DNA from: Clostridia bacterium
Lineage (GTDB): Bacteria > Bacillota > Clostridia > Lachnospirales > Lachnospiraceae
Length of the DNA: 35,088 nt
NCBI GenBank assembly: GCA_021201905.1
Contig: JAJQEA010000309.1
Span: 6,439 to 41,526, forward strand
Direction: 5' to 3'
Shown: in pieces, positions 1 to 7,900 of the stretch
Numbering within the stretch: position 1 is the stretch's first letter
Layout: every line of letters starts with the position of its first letter
Position numbers and translations under genes: made by a program
The notes under the pieces: generated by a model
Database searches by the model: none
Told to the model about the DNA's origin: nothing
Seen by the model: the letters and a program-made list of their open reading frames with translations, nothing else

Positions 1-475
1 ATATGGAGGAATAGGTGGGCAGAAAGCTCTCCGGTATATGGCGGTAAAAGCTGGTGACACAGGTCATGTCCTCATTGCTCAGGTAATCCCGGCATGAGGA
101 TCTGACAATCTCCGCGCATATAGTCATGGCCCCTGCCGAAGGGAGAAGGCCGATGACTGCAGGTGCTGCGGACGCATTTACCCTGCGGTTGTTAAACAGC
201 CAGTTCAAGGACTGTTCCGCCTGCTTTAAGCGATTCCTGCGTTCCAGCATGCGCTGGAGGAAGGTGATAAAATAAAAACTTAGGACCACGGTGACCGTAT
301 CCTTGCTGACCGCAGATCTTCCCATGATGGAAAGGGCGTCCGGCACACGGATTCCGTACAAAACCAGGGCCGCCGCCAGACCGCCTGAGATGGCCCAGAA
401 CAAAGGCCGCTTCATCCAGAGGATGGCAATGATTACAACAAACACCAAACAGAGCTTCATTATTAATATGTTCAT
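1..475 (-). CDS. DUF401 family integral membrane protein (3' end outside window)
   Basis: The reading frame starts with ATG at 475 behind a GGGAGAAG ribosome binding site and stays open to base 1, so only about the first 158 residues are visible. The N-terminus is strongly hydrophobic (MNILIMKLCLVFVVIIAILW), followed by further membrane segments and a short loop reading IGLLPSAGAMTICAEIV. That 'LP-x-GA' loop after the third or fourth helix is characteristic of DUF401 membrane proteins, whose architecture resembles ion/organic-acid transporters. The substrate is unknown. It is the last visible member of a minus-strand operon with an amino acid permease, a redoxin-like gene and a C-S lyase, so transport linked to amino acid use is a reasonable but unproven guess. 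Confidence 0.7.
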   Translation of the reverse strand, partial: MNILIMKLCLVFVVIIAILWMKRPLFWAISGGLAAALVLYGIRVPDALSIMGRSAVSKDTVTVVLSFYFITFLQRMLERRNRLKQAEQSLNWLFNNRRVNASAAPAVIGLLPSAGAMTICAEIVRSSCRDYLSNEDMTCVTSFYRHIPESFLPTYSSI

Positions 476-502
476 TTCTCTCTTCTCCCATGCACATTAT
501 TA

Positions 503-536
503 CAGCTGCCATGATATAATCCTACCATGGCAGCTG
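503..536. repeat. Perfect 11-bp inverted repeat between permease and DUF401 gene
   Basis: CAGCTGCCATG at 503-513 is repeated in inverse orientation as CATGGCAGCTG at 526-536, with a 12-nt spacer. It lies in the 74-bp gap between the broken permease and the DUF401 gene. In minus-strand RNA it would form a strong hairpin, but no run of U follows, so it is a poor intrinsic terminator. It could instead be an mRNA-processing or stability hairpin, or a protein-binding site. Confidence 0.5.
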
Positions 537-549
537 CCTTGACTGCTAC

Positions 550-1919
550 TTATTTTTCAGGTTCTTCTTTCTTTTGACTGTTCCCTATGTAGTCCACATC
601 CAGATCCTGGGGAATCTCCTTATTTTTCAGGCCGTTGCAGGCATAAACCCATGATACGGCCAGCAGGCCCAACAGCAGGATGACAGACTGCCTTGGCATG
701 GACGCCAGCAGGGAGGAAGCCAGCACCACTGCCGTGACGGCTCCCAATACCGACCAGGGCCTGTACAGTGAAACGGGAATCTTAAGCTTTGTCCTGCCTG
801 TACACTGGGGGTACCTGGAAGCCAGGAACCACAGGGATGCCAGCACCAGGACCTTTTGCAGCAGAGACACCGAAGTGCTCAGTTTGGAGATAAATCCCAG
901 ATCAAATCCAGTCAGTATTGGCCCCATGCCCAGCACATAGAAAACCGTCAATATCTTCCACACCACACCGCGTTCCGTGACAGTTGCCAGAGACCGGGGC
1001 AGAAGTCCGTCCTCACAGGCCACATCAGGGGCTTTGTCACCCAGGAGAGCTGGGCGTTCAGCGTGGACGATGTGGCTCCCAGCGCCGCCCCAATCACAAA
1101 CACGTAATACACCGGCCTTGGAAGCACCTCAAAGGCCACGATGGTCAGGTTCTGGTCCGCCACCTTGTCAATGGGAAATACCCCTACGGCCACCAGGGCC
1201 ACCAGAACATACATGATGCCCACCAGAACCGTGGAGATAATCATGACAAGAGGAATATCCCTGCCCGGATTCCGGGCCTCTCCGCCCAGCTGGCAGATGA
1301 CGGAAGCACCGCCTGTGGCAAAGCTTAAAAGCGCCAGGGCCGCCATAAAATTCGGAACCCCCTTGTAAAAGAGATGCCCGGTCTGGAATATGTACGGAAA
1401 ATCCGCCTTGGGCAGACCAAAGGCCGCAAAGGCCAGGATCGCGCCTGTCATGACCGCGCAGATAATGGTATTCACCACTGCCGCCTGCTTTGTCCCGATG
1501 ATATTGACCACAAACAGAACGGTCAGTATAACAGCTGCTATGAAAATCTGGCTCATCCCGGTAAAAAGGCTTACAAAATAGGATGCAAAGGACAGCGCGT
1601 ACAGCGACAATGTGCTGCTGGATATAATAAATAATACAATATACAAAAATCCGAACCGCTTGTCCAGAAGCCTGGACACGTACTTATAAGGCCCGCCCAC
1701 GGCAGGCGCACAACTGCTCAGTATCCCCTGGGGGAAGTCGGTTATCAGTGTCAGCACCGGGGATATCATAAAGGCCAGGGCAACTCCCGTACCCGTCATG
1801 CCGATTGCAGTTCCGGTCATGGTCATGATACCTGCTCCTATAATCTGTCCGATTGCCACTCCCATCAGGTTCCAAAAGGTTAAATTTCGTTTCAGTCTGC
1901 TCTCTTGTCTCTCAGCCAT
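550..1919 (-). pseudogene. APC-family amino acid permease, interrupted by a one-base frameshift
   Basis: The product resembles amino acid permeases of the APC superfamily. The first frame begins at ATG 1919 (GGGAGG ribosome binding site) and opens with the typical first helix 'NLMGVAIGQIIGAGIM'. It continues through about eight membrane segments to LNAQLSWVTKPLM, where homology leaves the frame near base 1022. The protein resumes in another frame at ACEDGLLPRSLATV and continues to a stop at 550. Restoring one base gives KPLMVACEDGLLP, which fits the family loop after helix 8, and a total of about 456 residues, a normal permease length. There is no slippery heptamer or downstream signal suggesting programmed frameshifting. 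The gene is either a fresh pseudogene or carries a sequencing error. It sits 24 nt downstream of the redoxin-like gene. Confidence 0.85.
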
Positions 1920-1943
1920 ATTTCCCTCCCAAATACATTTTCC

Positions 1944-2495
1944 TTACCCCGTCTCCAGAAGTCTCTTTAACTCCTCCGGCCCCGGTACGTCCCCGGCGTT
2001 TTCCCCATATCTCACATACGTCAGGAGCAATTCCCGGTCCACCACAAATACCGCAGGCATCTGAAGCTCCTCCCCTTCATACTCCTTATGAGTAAACCAT
2101 TTTCTGGCCTCCTGCACCTTTGCCCGGGTATCCCCGCCCATAAGCTGGCTGCTGTCCGCAGCAGGCTGTATCTCCAGAGCCTCATACAGCCTGCGCTCCG
2201 GATCACAAATCACGGTATACGGCAGCGTATTCTCACCCAGCTCCCGCCGTATTGTCTCCGGATGGGATTGAAGCACCACGCAGAAGCCGCCTCCTTTGGC
2301 CGTAATCTCACTATACTGTTCTGCATACCGGTGCATGTCGTACTGGCATAAGGTACACCCGTAGTAGCGCAGGAAAATGAAGGCAAACCTTTTATAAGCG
2401 CCTCTCTCCACCAGCTCTCTGGCGGAGCCTTCCTCCTCATACGGCGTACAGAATTGAAAATCCGGCATCCTGTTCCCTTGATGTAACCGCGCCAT
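1944..2495 (-). CDS. Redoxin / AhpC-TSA-like thiol protein
   Basis: A 183-residue protein with a thioredoxin-fold peroxiredoxin-like pattern. After an N-terminal 'MPDFQF' stretch comes FIFLRYYGCTLCQYDMHRY, placing a CxxC motif at Cys47 and Cys50, where AhpC/TSA-like proteins carry their redox-active cysteine. A later strand PAVFVVDREL matches the usual 'PAxFVID' strand of the fold. It belongs with the AhpC-TSA_2 group of peroxiredoxin-like proteins rather than classical AhpC. The start overlaps the end of the preceding C-S lyase transcript: a GGAGGG site sits right at that gene's stop codon, so translation is probably coupled. The partnership with a C-S lyase suggests thiol or sulfide handling; the actual reductant and substrate are not evident. 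Confidence 0.75.
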   Translation of the reverse strand: MARLHQGNRMPDFQFCTPYEEEGSARELVERGAYKRFAFIFLRYYGCTLCQYDMHRYAEQYSEITAKGGGFCVVLQSHPETIRRELGENTLPYTVICDPERRLYEALEIQPAADSSQLMGGDTRAKVQEARKWFTHKEYEGEELQMPAVFVVDRELLLTYVRYGENAGDVPGPEELKRLLETG

Positions 2496-2503
2496 AATCC
2501 CTC

Positions 2504-3697
2504 CTAAATCTTCATGTGCTTTTTATAGGCTGCCGCCATACGCTTTAAGGCATCCGTCAGCACCTCGGTAGGGCAGGCAATGTTGATACGCTCAAACCCT
2601 TCTCCCTCAGGGCCGAATATGTAACCCTCATCCGTGAAGAAATAAGCCTCCTCCACATTAATCCGCTCCAGTTCTTTATAATCAATTCCCAGTGCCCTGC
2701 AGTCCAGCCACATGAGATAGGTCCCTTCCAAAGGCGTTACCTTAATCTGCGGAAGTTCCTCCTCTATAAAATCCTCCACAGCCTTCCTGTTGCAAACGAG
2801 AAGCTGTATACACTCCTCAAGCCATCCATCGCATCTGGTGTAGGCCAGCTCAGTACTCTTATAGCCCAGCACGTTCAGACGGTTGCTCTGCGCCGTATGC
2901 AGCAGCTGTGTCATATAGATGCTGCGCTTTTCCTCGTCCGGTATAAAAATGCAGCTGGACTGCATACCCGCCAGGTTAAAGGTCTTACTGGGTACAATAC
3001 ATGTCATGGTATGTGCCTCCAGCTCGCCGGAAATACCCGCCATAACCGTATGCTCGTATCCCGGCATGATTAAATCACAATGAATCTCATCGCTGACTAT
3101 GAACACATCATTGTCAATGCAGATGCGCCCCACCCGTTCCAGCTCGGCTCTGGTCCACACCCTGCCCACCGGATTGTGGGGGCTGCAAAATATAATCAGC
3201 TTATTCTCCGGCTTTTTTGCCATTTCTTCCAGAAGCTCATAATCAATCTCATATCTGCCGTTCCTGTTGACCAGAGGGCATCTCACTTCCTTCCGGTCAT
3301 TTCTTTGGACCGCAAAGGAAAATGGGTAATAGACAGGTGTCAACAGGATAACCCCGTCACCCGGCTCCGTATAGGCCAGTACGGCCTGGTGAAAGGCATT
3401 TACGATTCCCGGCGTGGTGATAAGCCACTCCCGCTTTGTCTCCCATCCATAGCGCCTCCTGGTCCAGGATTCAACAGCCTCATAAAAGTTTTCCGTACCG
3501 CACGGATACCCCAACACCGCCTGGTCCAGATATTCCTTAAGACCCTCCACTATTTCCGGTGGATTCTTAAGTTCCATGTCCGCCACAGACAGGGGCACCA
3601 CACCCTCCGGCACATTGGGGTTCAGCCCCTTCATCCCCTCCCACTTGGATGAACCGCTGTCCCTCCGATTGGGCGCTGTAATAAAATCGTACTTCAT
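2504..3697 (-). CDS. MalY/PatB-type PLP-dependent C-S lyase (cystathionine beta-lyase family)
   Basis: A 397-residue fold-type I aminotransferase-like enzyme. The PLP-binding lysine is Lys238 in IVPSKTFNLAGMQ, and the aspartate that contacts the pyridine nitrogen is Asp203 in VSDEIHCDL. SPHNPVGRVW provides the conserved asparagine that contacts PLP. The N-terminus (MKYDFITAPNRRDSGSSKWEG) and 'PLSVADMELK' are typical of the MalY/PatB subfamily, which cleaves cystathionine, cysteine and S-conjugates to thiol or sulfide, pyruvate and ammonia. A strong GGAGGAG ribosome binding site precedes ATG 3697. It lies 38 nt after a small Cro/C1 regulator and just before the redoxin-like gene, suggesting a regulated sulfur amino acid module. 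MalY homologues may also have regulatory side roles, which sequence alone cannot show. Confidence 0.88.
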   Translation of the reverse strand: MKYDFITAPNRRDSGSSKWEGMKGLNPNVPEGVVPLSVADMELKNPPEIVEGLKEYLDQAVLGYPCGTENFYEAVESWTRRRYGWETKREWLITTPGIVNAFHQAVLAYTEPGDGVILLTPVYYPFSFAVQRNDRKEVRCPLVNRNGRYEIDYELLEEMAKKPENKLIIFCSPHNPVGRVWTRAELERVGRICIDNDVFIVSDEIHCDLIMPGYEHTVMAGISGELEAHTMTCIVPSKTFNLAGMQSSCIFIPDEEKRSIYMTQLLHTAQSNRLNVLGYKSTELAYTRCDGWLEECIQLLVCNRKAVEDFIEEELPQIKVTPLEGTYLMWLDCRALGIDYKELERINVEEAYFFTDEGYIFGPEGEGFERINIACPTEVLTDALKRMAAAYKKHMKI

Positions 3698-3735
3698 GTT
3701 TGCTACTCCTCCTTTAGGTAGATTTATTGGTTCAG

Positions 3736-4023
3736 CTATGTAACACTGTTAAACCACATCAGGTTCTCCGGCATTAACCCCCTCATGATGCTGTCCATCC
3801 CCTTCTCCGGCGAAAGGGTCCGCGTCACCACAGGGTGTCCCACCAGATAGTCCAGAGAACAGCCAAACAAATCAGCCAGCTGTTCAATTTCATGAAGGGA
3901 AAATTCCGTTTTTCCGTACAGCTTTAAAATGACATCCCTCAGAGGAAGCCCCATGGCAGCAGCCAGCTGTTGGCCGTTCAGACCATGACGCCTCATTTCA
4001 TAGTGGATATTCAGATATATCAT
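3736..4023 (-). CDS. Small Cro/C1-type HTH regulator heading the C-S lyase operon
   Basis: A 95-residue protein. Residues about 12-62 form an XRE-like helix-turn-helix: 'LNGQQLAAAMGLPLRDVILKLYG' is followed by the typical 'FSLHEIEQLADLFGCSLDYLVG'. The C-terminal third has no recognised domain. ATG 4023 has an excellent GGGGGAGG ribosome binding site. A strong sigma-A promoter lies immediately upstream, and inverted repeats surround and overlap it, so autoregulation is likely. Because only 38 nt separate it from the C-S lyase gene, the whole operon probably shares this promoter and control. Confidence 0.75.
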   Translation of the reverse strand: MIYLNIHYEMRRHGLNGQQLAAAMGLPLRDVILKLYGKTEFSLHEIEQLADLFGCSLDYLVGHPVVTRTLSPEKGMDSIMRGLMPENLMWFNSVT

Positions 4024-4044
4024 TTTCTGATTCCTCCCCCTTAT

Positions 4045-4125
4045 ACTAACTATTGTGAGTTATTTACTATTATTATACTCGCTTTAGTTAGTTTGTCAAT
4101 AAAAGATTGACGCTTTCACTCACAA
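4045..4125. promoter_or_regulatory. Divergent operator region with several inverted repeats
   Basis: ACTAACTA at 4045-4052 is inverted as TAGTTAGT at 4085-4092. TTGTGAGT at 4053-4060 is inverted as ACTCACAA at 4118-4125. TAACT-N6-AGTTA forms a compact palindrome at 4047-4062. The sites flank or overlap the -10 and spacer of the leftward promoter and lie inside the rightward one. This arrangement suits one or both of the two flanking Cro/C1-type proteins as repressors; which protein binds which site is not known. Confidence 0.5.
4072..4099 (-). promoter_or_regulatory. Sigma-A promoter for the regulator/C-S lyase operon
   Basis: On the minus strand a perfect TTGACA (plus-strand 4094-4099) is followed after 16 nt by a perfect TATAAT (4072-4077). 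It reads into the regulator at 4023. One half-site of an inverted repeat (4085-4092) lies in the spacer. Confidence 0.75.
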
Positions 4126-4135
4126 ATGTTAATAT
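4107..4135 (+). promoter_or_regulatory. Sigma-A promoter for the rightward Cro/C1 regulator
   Basis: TTGACG at 4107-4112, a 17-nt spacer, then TAATAT at 4130-4135 preceded by the TGN extension of an extended -10. Transcription would begin only about 12 nt before the start codon, giving a very short leader. Confidence 0.5.
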
Positions 4136-4153
4136 CTTTCTGGAGGTATGAAC

Positions 4154-4483
4154 ATGGGATTCAACGAGAATTTAAAGCTGTTATTATTAGAAAAAAATAT
4201 AAAGCAGGCAGATTTGTGCCGCATGACAGGTATACAGACCTCTCTCATGTCCGAATATATAAACGGCAGAAAAAGTCCTACCATCGGCAATGCCATCCTG
4301 ATTGCCGATGCCCTCAACATTTCCCTGGATGACCTGGTGGGCAGAAAGCGGAATACCTGCCGCGTTCAGGAGAAACCCGCTGAATTTATGGATGAATTAA
4401 GTGAGACATTGAATAAATTGACAGAAAAGGAATGCATCTTTGTCATGGATGTTATAAAGGCACTGAAGCAGCATCTACAATAA
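4154..4483 (+). CDS. Cro/C1-type HTH transcriptional regulator
   Basis: A 109-residue protein with a canonical XRE helix-turn-helix in residues about 5-63: 'LLLEKNIKQADLCRMTGIQTSLMSEYINGRKSP' and 'ILIADALNISLDDLVG'. The C-terminal half is a predicted helix (EFMDELSETLNKLTEKE) that may dimerise. ATG 4154 is chosen over ATG 4148 because GGAGG at 4142-4146 is seven bases from the former and only one from the latter. It is divergent from the regulator/C-S lyase operon and shares its operator region. It is a good candidate for a repressor of that operon, by position only. Confidence 0.8.
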   Translation: MGFNENLKLLLLEKNIKQADLCRMTGIQTSLMSEYINGRKSPTIGNAILIADALNISLDDLVGRKRNTCRVQEKPAEFMDELSETLNKLTEKECIFVMDVIKALKQHLQ

Positions 4484-4514
4484 GAAAAAGGCCGGGGCGC
4501 GAAGCCCTGGCCTT
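4484..4514 (-). terminator. Intrinsic terminator, best oriented for leftward transcripts
   Basis: An 11-bp stem (4488-4498 with 4504-4514, one G-U pair) with a 5-nt loop. On the minus strand it is followed by TTTTTCTTA, as expected for an intrinsic terminator. On the plus strand only a weak A/T stretch follows. It could end the antisense RNA proposed at 4779, and possibly also the regulator mRNA from the other side. Confidence 0.6.
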
Positions 4515-4610
4515 ATCAATATATACTATTTGATTGTATACCAGAAATAGAAAGAAAAAGGATGCTCAATCATTATGCTGCCCTCTAGTTTGCAAAGTAG
4601 GGTGATGCCC

Positions 4611-4694
4611 ATGAATACACTGGAAGTCTTGACCTTGCTTCTTGTTATCTTCGCGGCGTTATCGTACATAGACGATAGACATAATAAGAAATAG
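4611..4694 (+). CDS. Putative holin-like type I toxin peptide (27 residues)
   Basis: The peptide begins MNTLEVLTLLLVIFAALS, a single hydrophobic helix, and ends with the charged tail DDRHNKK. This matches the TxpA/BsrG/holin-like toxin family: about 25-35 residues, a short polar N-terminus with a glutamate near position 5, one membrane span, then 'YIDxxxxKK'. An AGGGTGAT ribosome binding site precedes ATG 4611; the in-frame ATG 4605 overlaps that site and is less likely. The stop codon lies inside a 12-bp hairpin (4688-4726), a strong terminator follows at 4796-4825, and an antisense promoter faces back over the gene. Family members damage the membrane when the antisense RNA is lost. It lies between a regulator gene and rpoC. 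Confidence 0.7.
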   Translation: MNTLEVLTLLLVIFAALSYIDDRHNKK

Positions 4695-4726
4695 CATCCC
4701 GCCCTGAACAAGTTGGATGCTATTTC
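4688..4726. repeat. 12-bp inverted repeat spanning the toxin stop codon
   Basis: GAAATAGCATCC (4688-4699) pairs perfectly with GGATGCTATTTC (4715-4726) across a 15-nt loop. The toxin stop codon TAG is inside the first arm. A third element, GGATGCT at 4560-4566 in the upstream leader, can also pair with AGCATCC at 4693-4699, so two alternative folds are possible in the mRNA. Confidence 0.6.
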
Positions 4727-4785
4727 CATGTATTAATATTCAACTGAGGGCATCAGATTCTGTATCTGATTACCTTTCTATTCTG

Positions 4786-4814
4786 ATTATACATGAGGCA
4801 CTTGATTTTTTCAA
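4786..4814 (-). promoter_or_regulatory. Antisense promoter for the candidate antitoxin RNA
   Basis: On the minus strand TTGAAA (plus-strand 4809-4814), a 17-nt spacer and a perfect TATAAT (4786-4791). The -35 box lies within the loop and stem of the rightward terminator, so promoter and terminator share sequence. Confidence 0.6.
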
Positions 4815-4825
4815 GTGCCTTTTTT
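4796..4825 (+). terminator. Intrinsic terminator for the toxin mRNA
   Basis: A perfect 9-bp stem AGGCACTTG (4796-4804) / CAAGTGCCT (4812-4820) with a T-rich loop, followed by six T. It would end a rightward transcript carrying the small peptide gene. Confidence 0.8.
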
Positions 4826-4853
4826 GCAATCATACCGTCTCATGAACACCCAC

Positions 4854-4894
4854 AAAAAACTCCGGGAAGAAACATACGTTGTTCCTTCCCGGAG
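4854..4894 (-). terminator. rpoC terminator
   Basis: A 14-bp GC-rich stem (4860-4873 with 4881-4894, one mismatch), followed on the minus strand by TTTTTT at 4859-4854. It lies 24 nt past the rpoC stop, so the rpoBC operon ends here. Confidence 0.85.
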
Positions 4895-4917
4895 CATGAT
4901 TCATATGAGGTCTCTGC

Positions 4918-7900
4918 CTATTCTTCCTCTACAGCGTCGTCTTCCTCATCCACATCCGCCATATCGTCCATTCCCAGAACTTCCTCGGCAACATTGTCCT
5001 CTGTGAGTCCGCTGCCGCTCTCGTCCTCGGAGGAGAGTACCAGTTCATCGTCATCAGACAGCATGATCTCGTCTGAAATCAAATCGTCTGTATCCAGCTT
5101 CACCTTGCGGTAACGCTTCATTCCGGTACCTGCCGGAATCGGCTTACCGATGATTACGTTCTCCTTCAGGCCAATCAGGTGGTCAACCTTGCCGTTGATG
5201 GCTGCCTCGGTCAGAACCTTGGTGGTCTCCTGGAAGGATGCCGCTGACAGGAAGGAATCCGTTGCCAGGGATGCCTTGGTGATACCCAGCATGACCTGTC
5301 TGCCTTCTGCCGGCTTCTTGCCGTCAGCAATCAGAGCCTCGTTCATCTCATTGTAATCCAGAATATCCATGGATACGCCCGGCAGCACATCGCTGTCGCC
5401 GCTCTCCTCGATCTTGATTTTCTTGAGCATCTGGTGAACAATCATCTCAATATGCTTATCGTTGATTTCCACACCCTGGAGGCGGTATACACGCTGTACT
5501 TCCTGGAGCATGTAGTCCTGCACCGCGCGGACACCCTTGATTTTCAGGATATCGTGGGGGTTGATGCTACCTTCTGTCAGCTCGTCGCCGGCTTCCAGCA
5601 CCTGGCCGTCCAGTACCTTGATTCTGGATCCGTAAGGAATCAGATAGGTCTTGGCATTGCCGGTCTCATTGTCGGTTACCGTAATCTCGCGCTTCTTCTT
5701 TGTATCCTTAATCTGCACCACGCCGCCGAACTCGGTGATGATGGCAAGGCCCTTTGGCTTACGGGCCTCAAAAAGCTCCTCCACACGGGGAAGACCCTGT
5801 GTGATATCGCCGCCGGCCACGCCGCCCGTATGGAACGTACGCATGGTAAGCTGTGTACCAGGCTCACCGATGGACTGTGCCGCAATGATACCGACAGCCT
5901 CACCCACCTGTACAGGCTGGCCTGTGGCCATGTTGGCGCCGTAACACTTGGCGCACACACCGATATGGGACTTACAGCTGAGGATGGTACGAATCTTCAC
6001 AGACTTACGCCCTGTCTTATTCAGCACCTTCATGACAGCTGCGACGCGTTTCGGTGTACACATATGGTTAGCCTTGACTACAACCTCTCCCGTATCCGGG
6101 TCAGTGATGGTCTCAGCGATATAGCGTCCTGTGATTCTCTCTTCCAGGTCCTCGATCACTTCATTTTCATCCATGAAAGCCTTGATTTCCATGTATGGGA
6201 TATCCCTGCCCTCGCAGCAGTCCACCTCACGGATAATCAAATCCTGTGATACGTCTACCAGACGTCTGGTCAGGTAACCAGAGTCGGCCGTACGCAGAGC
6301 CGTATCGGACAGACCTTTACGCGCTCCATGAGCCGAGATAAAGTACTCCAATACGTCCAGTCCCTCACGGAAGTTGGACTTGATAGGAAGCTCGATGGTA
6401 TGGCCGGTGGTATCCGCCATCAGTCCTCGCATACCTGCCAGCTGCTTAATCTGCTTATCAGAACCACGGGCTCCGGAGTCAGCCATCATGTAGATGTTGT
6501 TGTACTTATCCAGGCCGGTCAGCAGGTCATGTGTCAGCTGGTCGTCGGTGGTCTTCCATGTCTCGATAACCTCTTTGTAACGCTCTTCCTCGGTGATGAG
6601 TCCGCGGCGGTAGTTTTTCGCAATGCGGTCCACAGTTGCCTGTGCTTCCTCAATCAGCTTGGGTTTGCTCTCAGGCACGGTCATATCGGAAATGGATACG
6701 GTCATGGCCGCCCTGGTGGAATATTTATATCCAATGGCCTTGATGTCATCCAGGGTAACGGCTGTCTGGGTTGCGCCGTGTACATTGATGACCTTCTCAA
6801 GAATCTGCTTTAACTGCTTTTTGGCAACGTGGAAATCCACTTCCAGCTTCAGCTCGTTCTCCGGGATGCTTCTGTCCACAAATCCCAGATCCTGGGGAAT
6901 GATTTCATTGAAAATGAAACGGCCTATGGTGGAATCAATGGTCCCTGTCTTCATAGTGCCGTCCGCCATGGTCTTGCTGACCCTCACCTTAACCCGTGAA
7001 TGAAGGGTTGCCTCCTGGTTCTCATATGCCAGAATCGCCTCGTTGACGCTCTTAAATACCATGCCCTCGCCCTTTGCTCCCGGACGCTCCTGGGTCAGGT
7101 AGTAGATACCAAGAACCATATCCTGGGAAGGAACAGCCACAGGGCCGCCGTCTGAAGGCTTTAACAGGTTGTTAGGGCTCAGAAGCAGGAAACGGCACTC
7201 TGCCTGGGCCTCTACGGAAAGGGGCAGATGGACAGCCATCTGGTCGCCGTCAAAGTCAGCGTTGAAGGCCGTACACACCAGGGGATGGAGCTTGATGGCC
7301 TTGCCCTCTACCAGAATAGGCTCAAAGGCCTGGATACCCAGTCTGTGCAGGGTAGGGGCGCGGTTCAGCATAACAGGGTGCTCTTTGATAACATCCTCCA
7401 GCACATCCCACACCTCAGGCTGCAGTCTCTCTACCATCTTCTTGGCATTCTTTATATTGTGGGCGGTTCCGTTGGAAACCAGCTCCTTCATAACAAAGGG
7501 CTTAAACAGCTCAATGGCCATTTCCTTCGGAAGACCGCACTGGTATATCTTAAGTTCAGGTCCAACCACGATAACAGAACGTCCGGAATAGTCCACACGC
7601 TTGCCCAGCAGGTTCTGACGGAAACGTCCCTGCTTACCCTTTAACATATCGGAAAGGGACTTAAAGGCCCTGTTGCTGGGGCCCGTTACCGGCCTGCCGC
7701 GGCGTCCGTTGTCAATCAGGGCGTCCACTGCCTCCTGGAGCATACGCTTCTCGTTGCGTACAATGATATCAGGAGCGCCTAACTCAAGCAGTCTTGCCAG
7801 ACGGTTGTTCCTGTTGATGATTCTTCTGTATAAGTCATTCAAATCAGAGGTGGCGAAACGTCCGCCGTTCAGCTGTACCATGGGACGGATATCCGGAGGG

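Larger units (their letters stand above)
4484..4779 (-). ncRNA. Candidate antisense antitoxin RNA
   Basis: A good minus-strand promoter (4786-4814) would start an RNA near 4779. It would run antisense to the 3' region and coding sequence of the small hydrophobic peptide at 4611. A terminator facing this way lies at 4484-4514, giving about 295 nt. A shorter product of about 100 nt ending at the hairpin 4688-4726 is also possible. The layout matches TxpA/RatA and BsrG/SR4-type systems, in which an antisense RNA blocks a holin-like toxin mRNA. The length is inferred from signals only. Confidence 0.45.

Noticed and set aside
192-512. Minus-strand open frame of 106 codons
   Set aside because: It overlaps the DUF401 gene in another frame. 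Its product is rich in Cys, His and Gly with no family pattern, while the DUF401 frame gives a clear membrane protein with a ribosome binding site.
1018-1028. Programmed ribosomal frameshift in the permease
   Set aside because: There is no slippery heptamer, internal ribosome-binding-like stimulator or downstream hairpin; a simple indel explains the break.
4526-4729. Minus-strand frame of 67 codons antisense to the holin-like peptide
   Set aside because: It has no ribosome binding site and lies where an antisense RNA is expected. Its codons reflect the complement of the toxin region.
5434-6249. Plus-strand open frame of 271 codons within rpoC
   Set aside because: It is the complement of an intact rpoC; the long open antisense frame is a by-product of rpoC codon usage.
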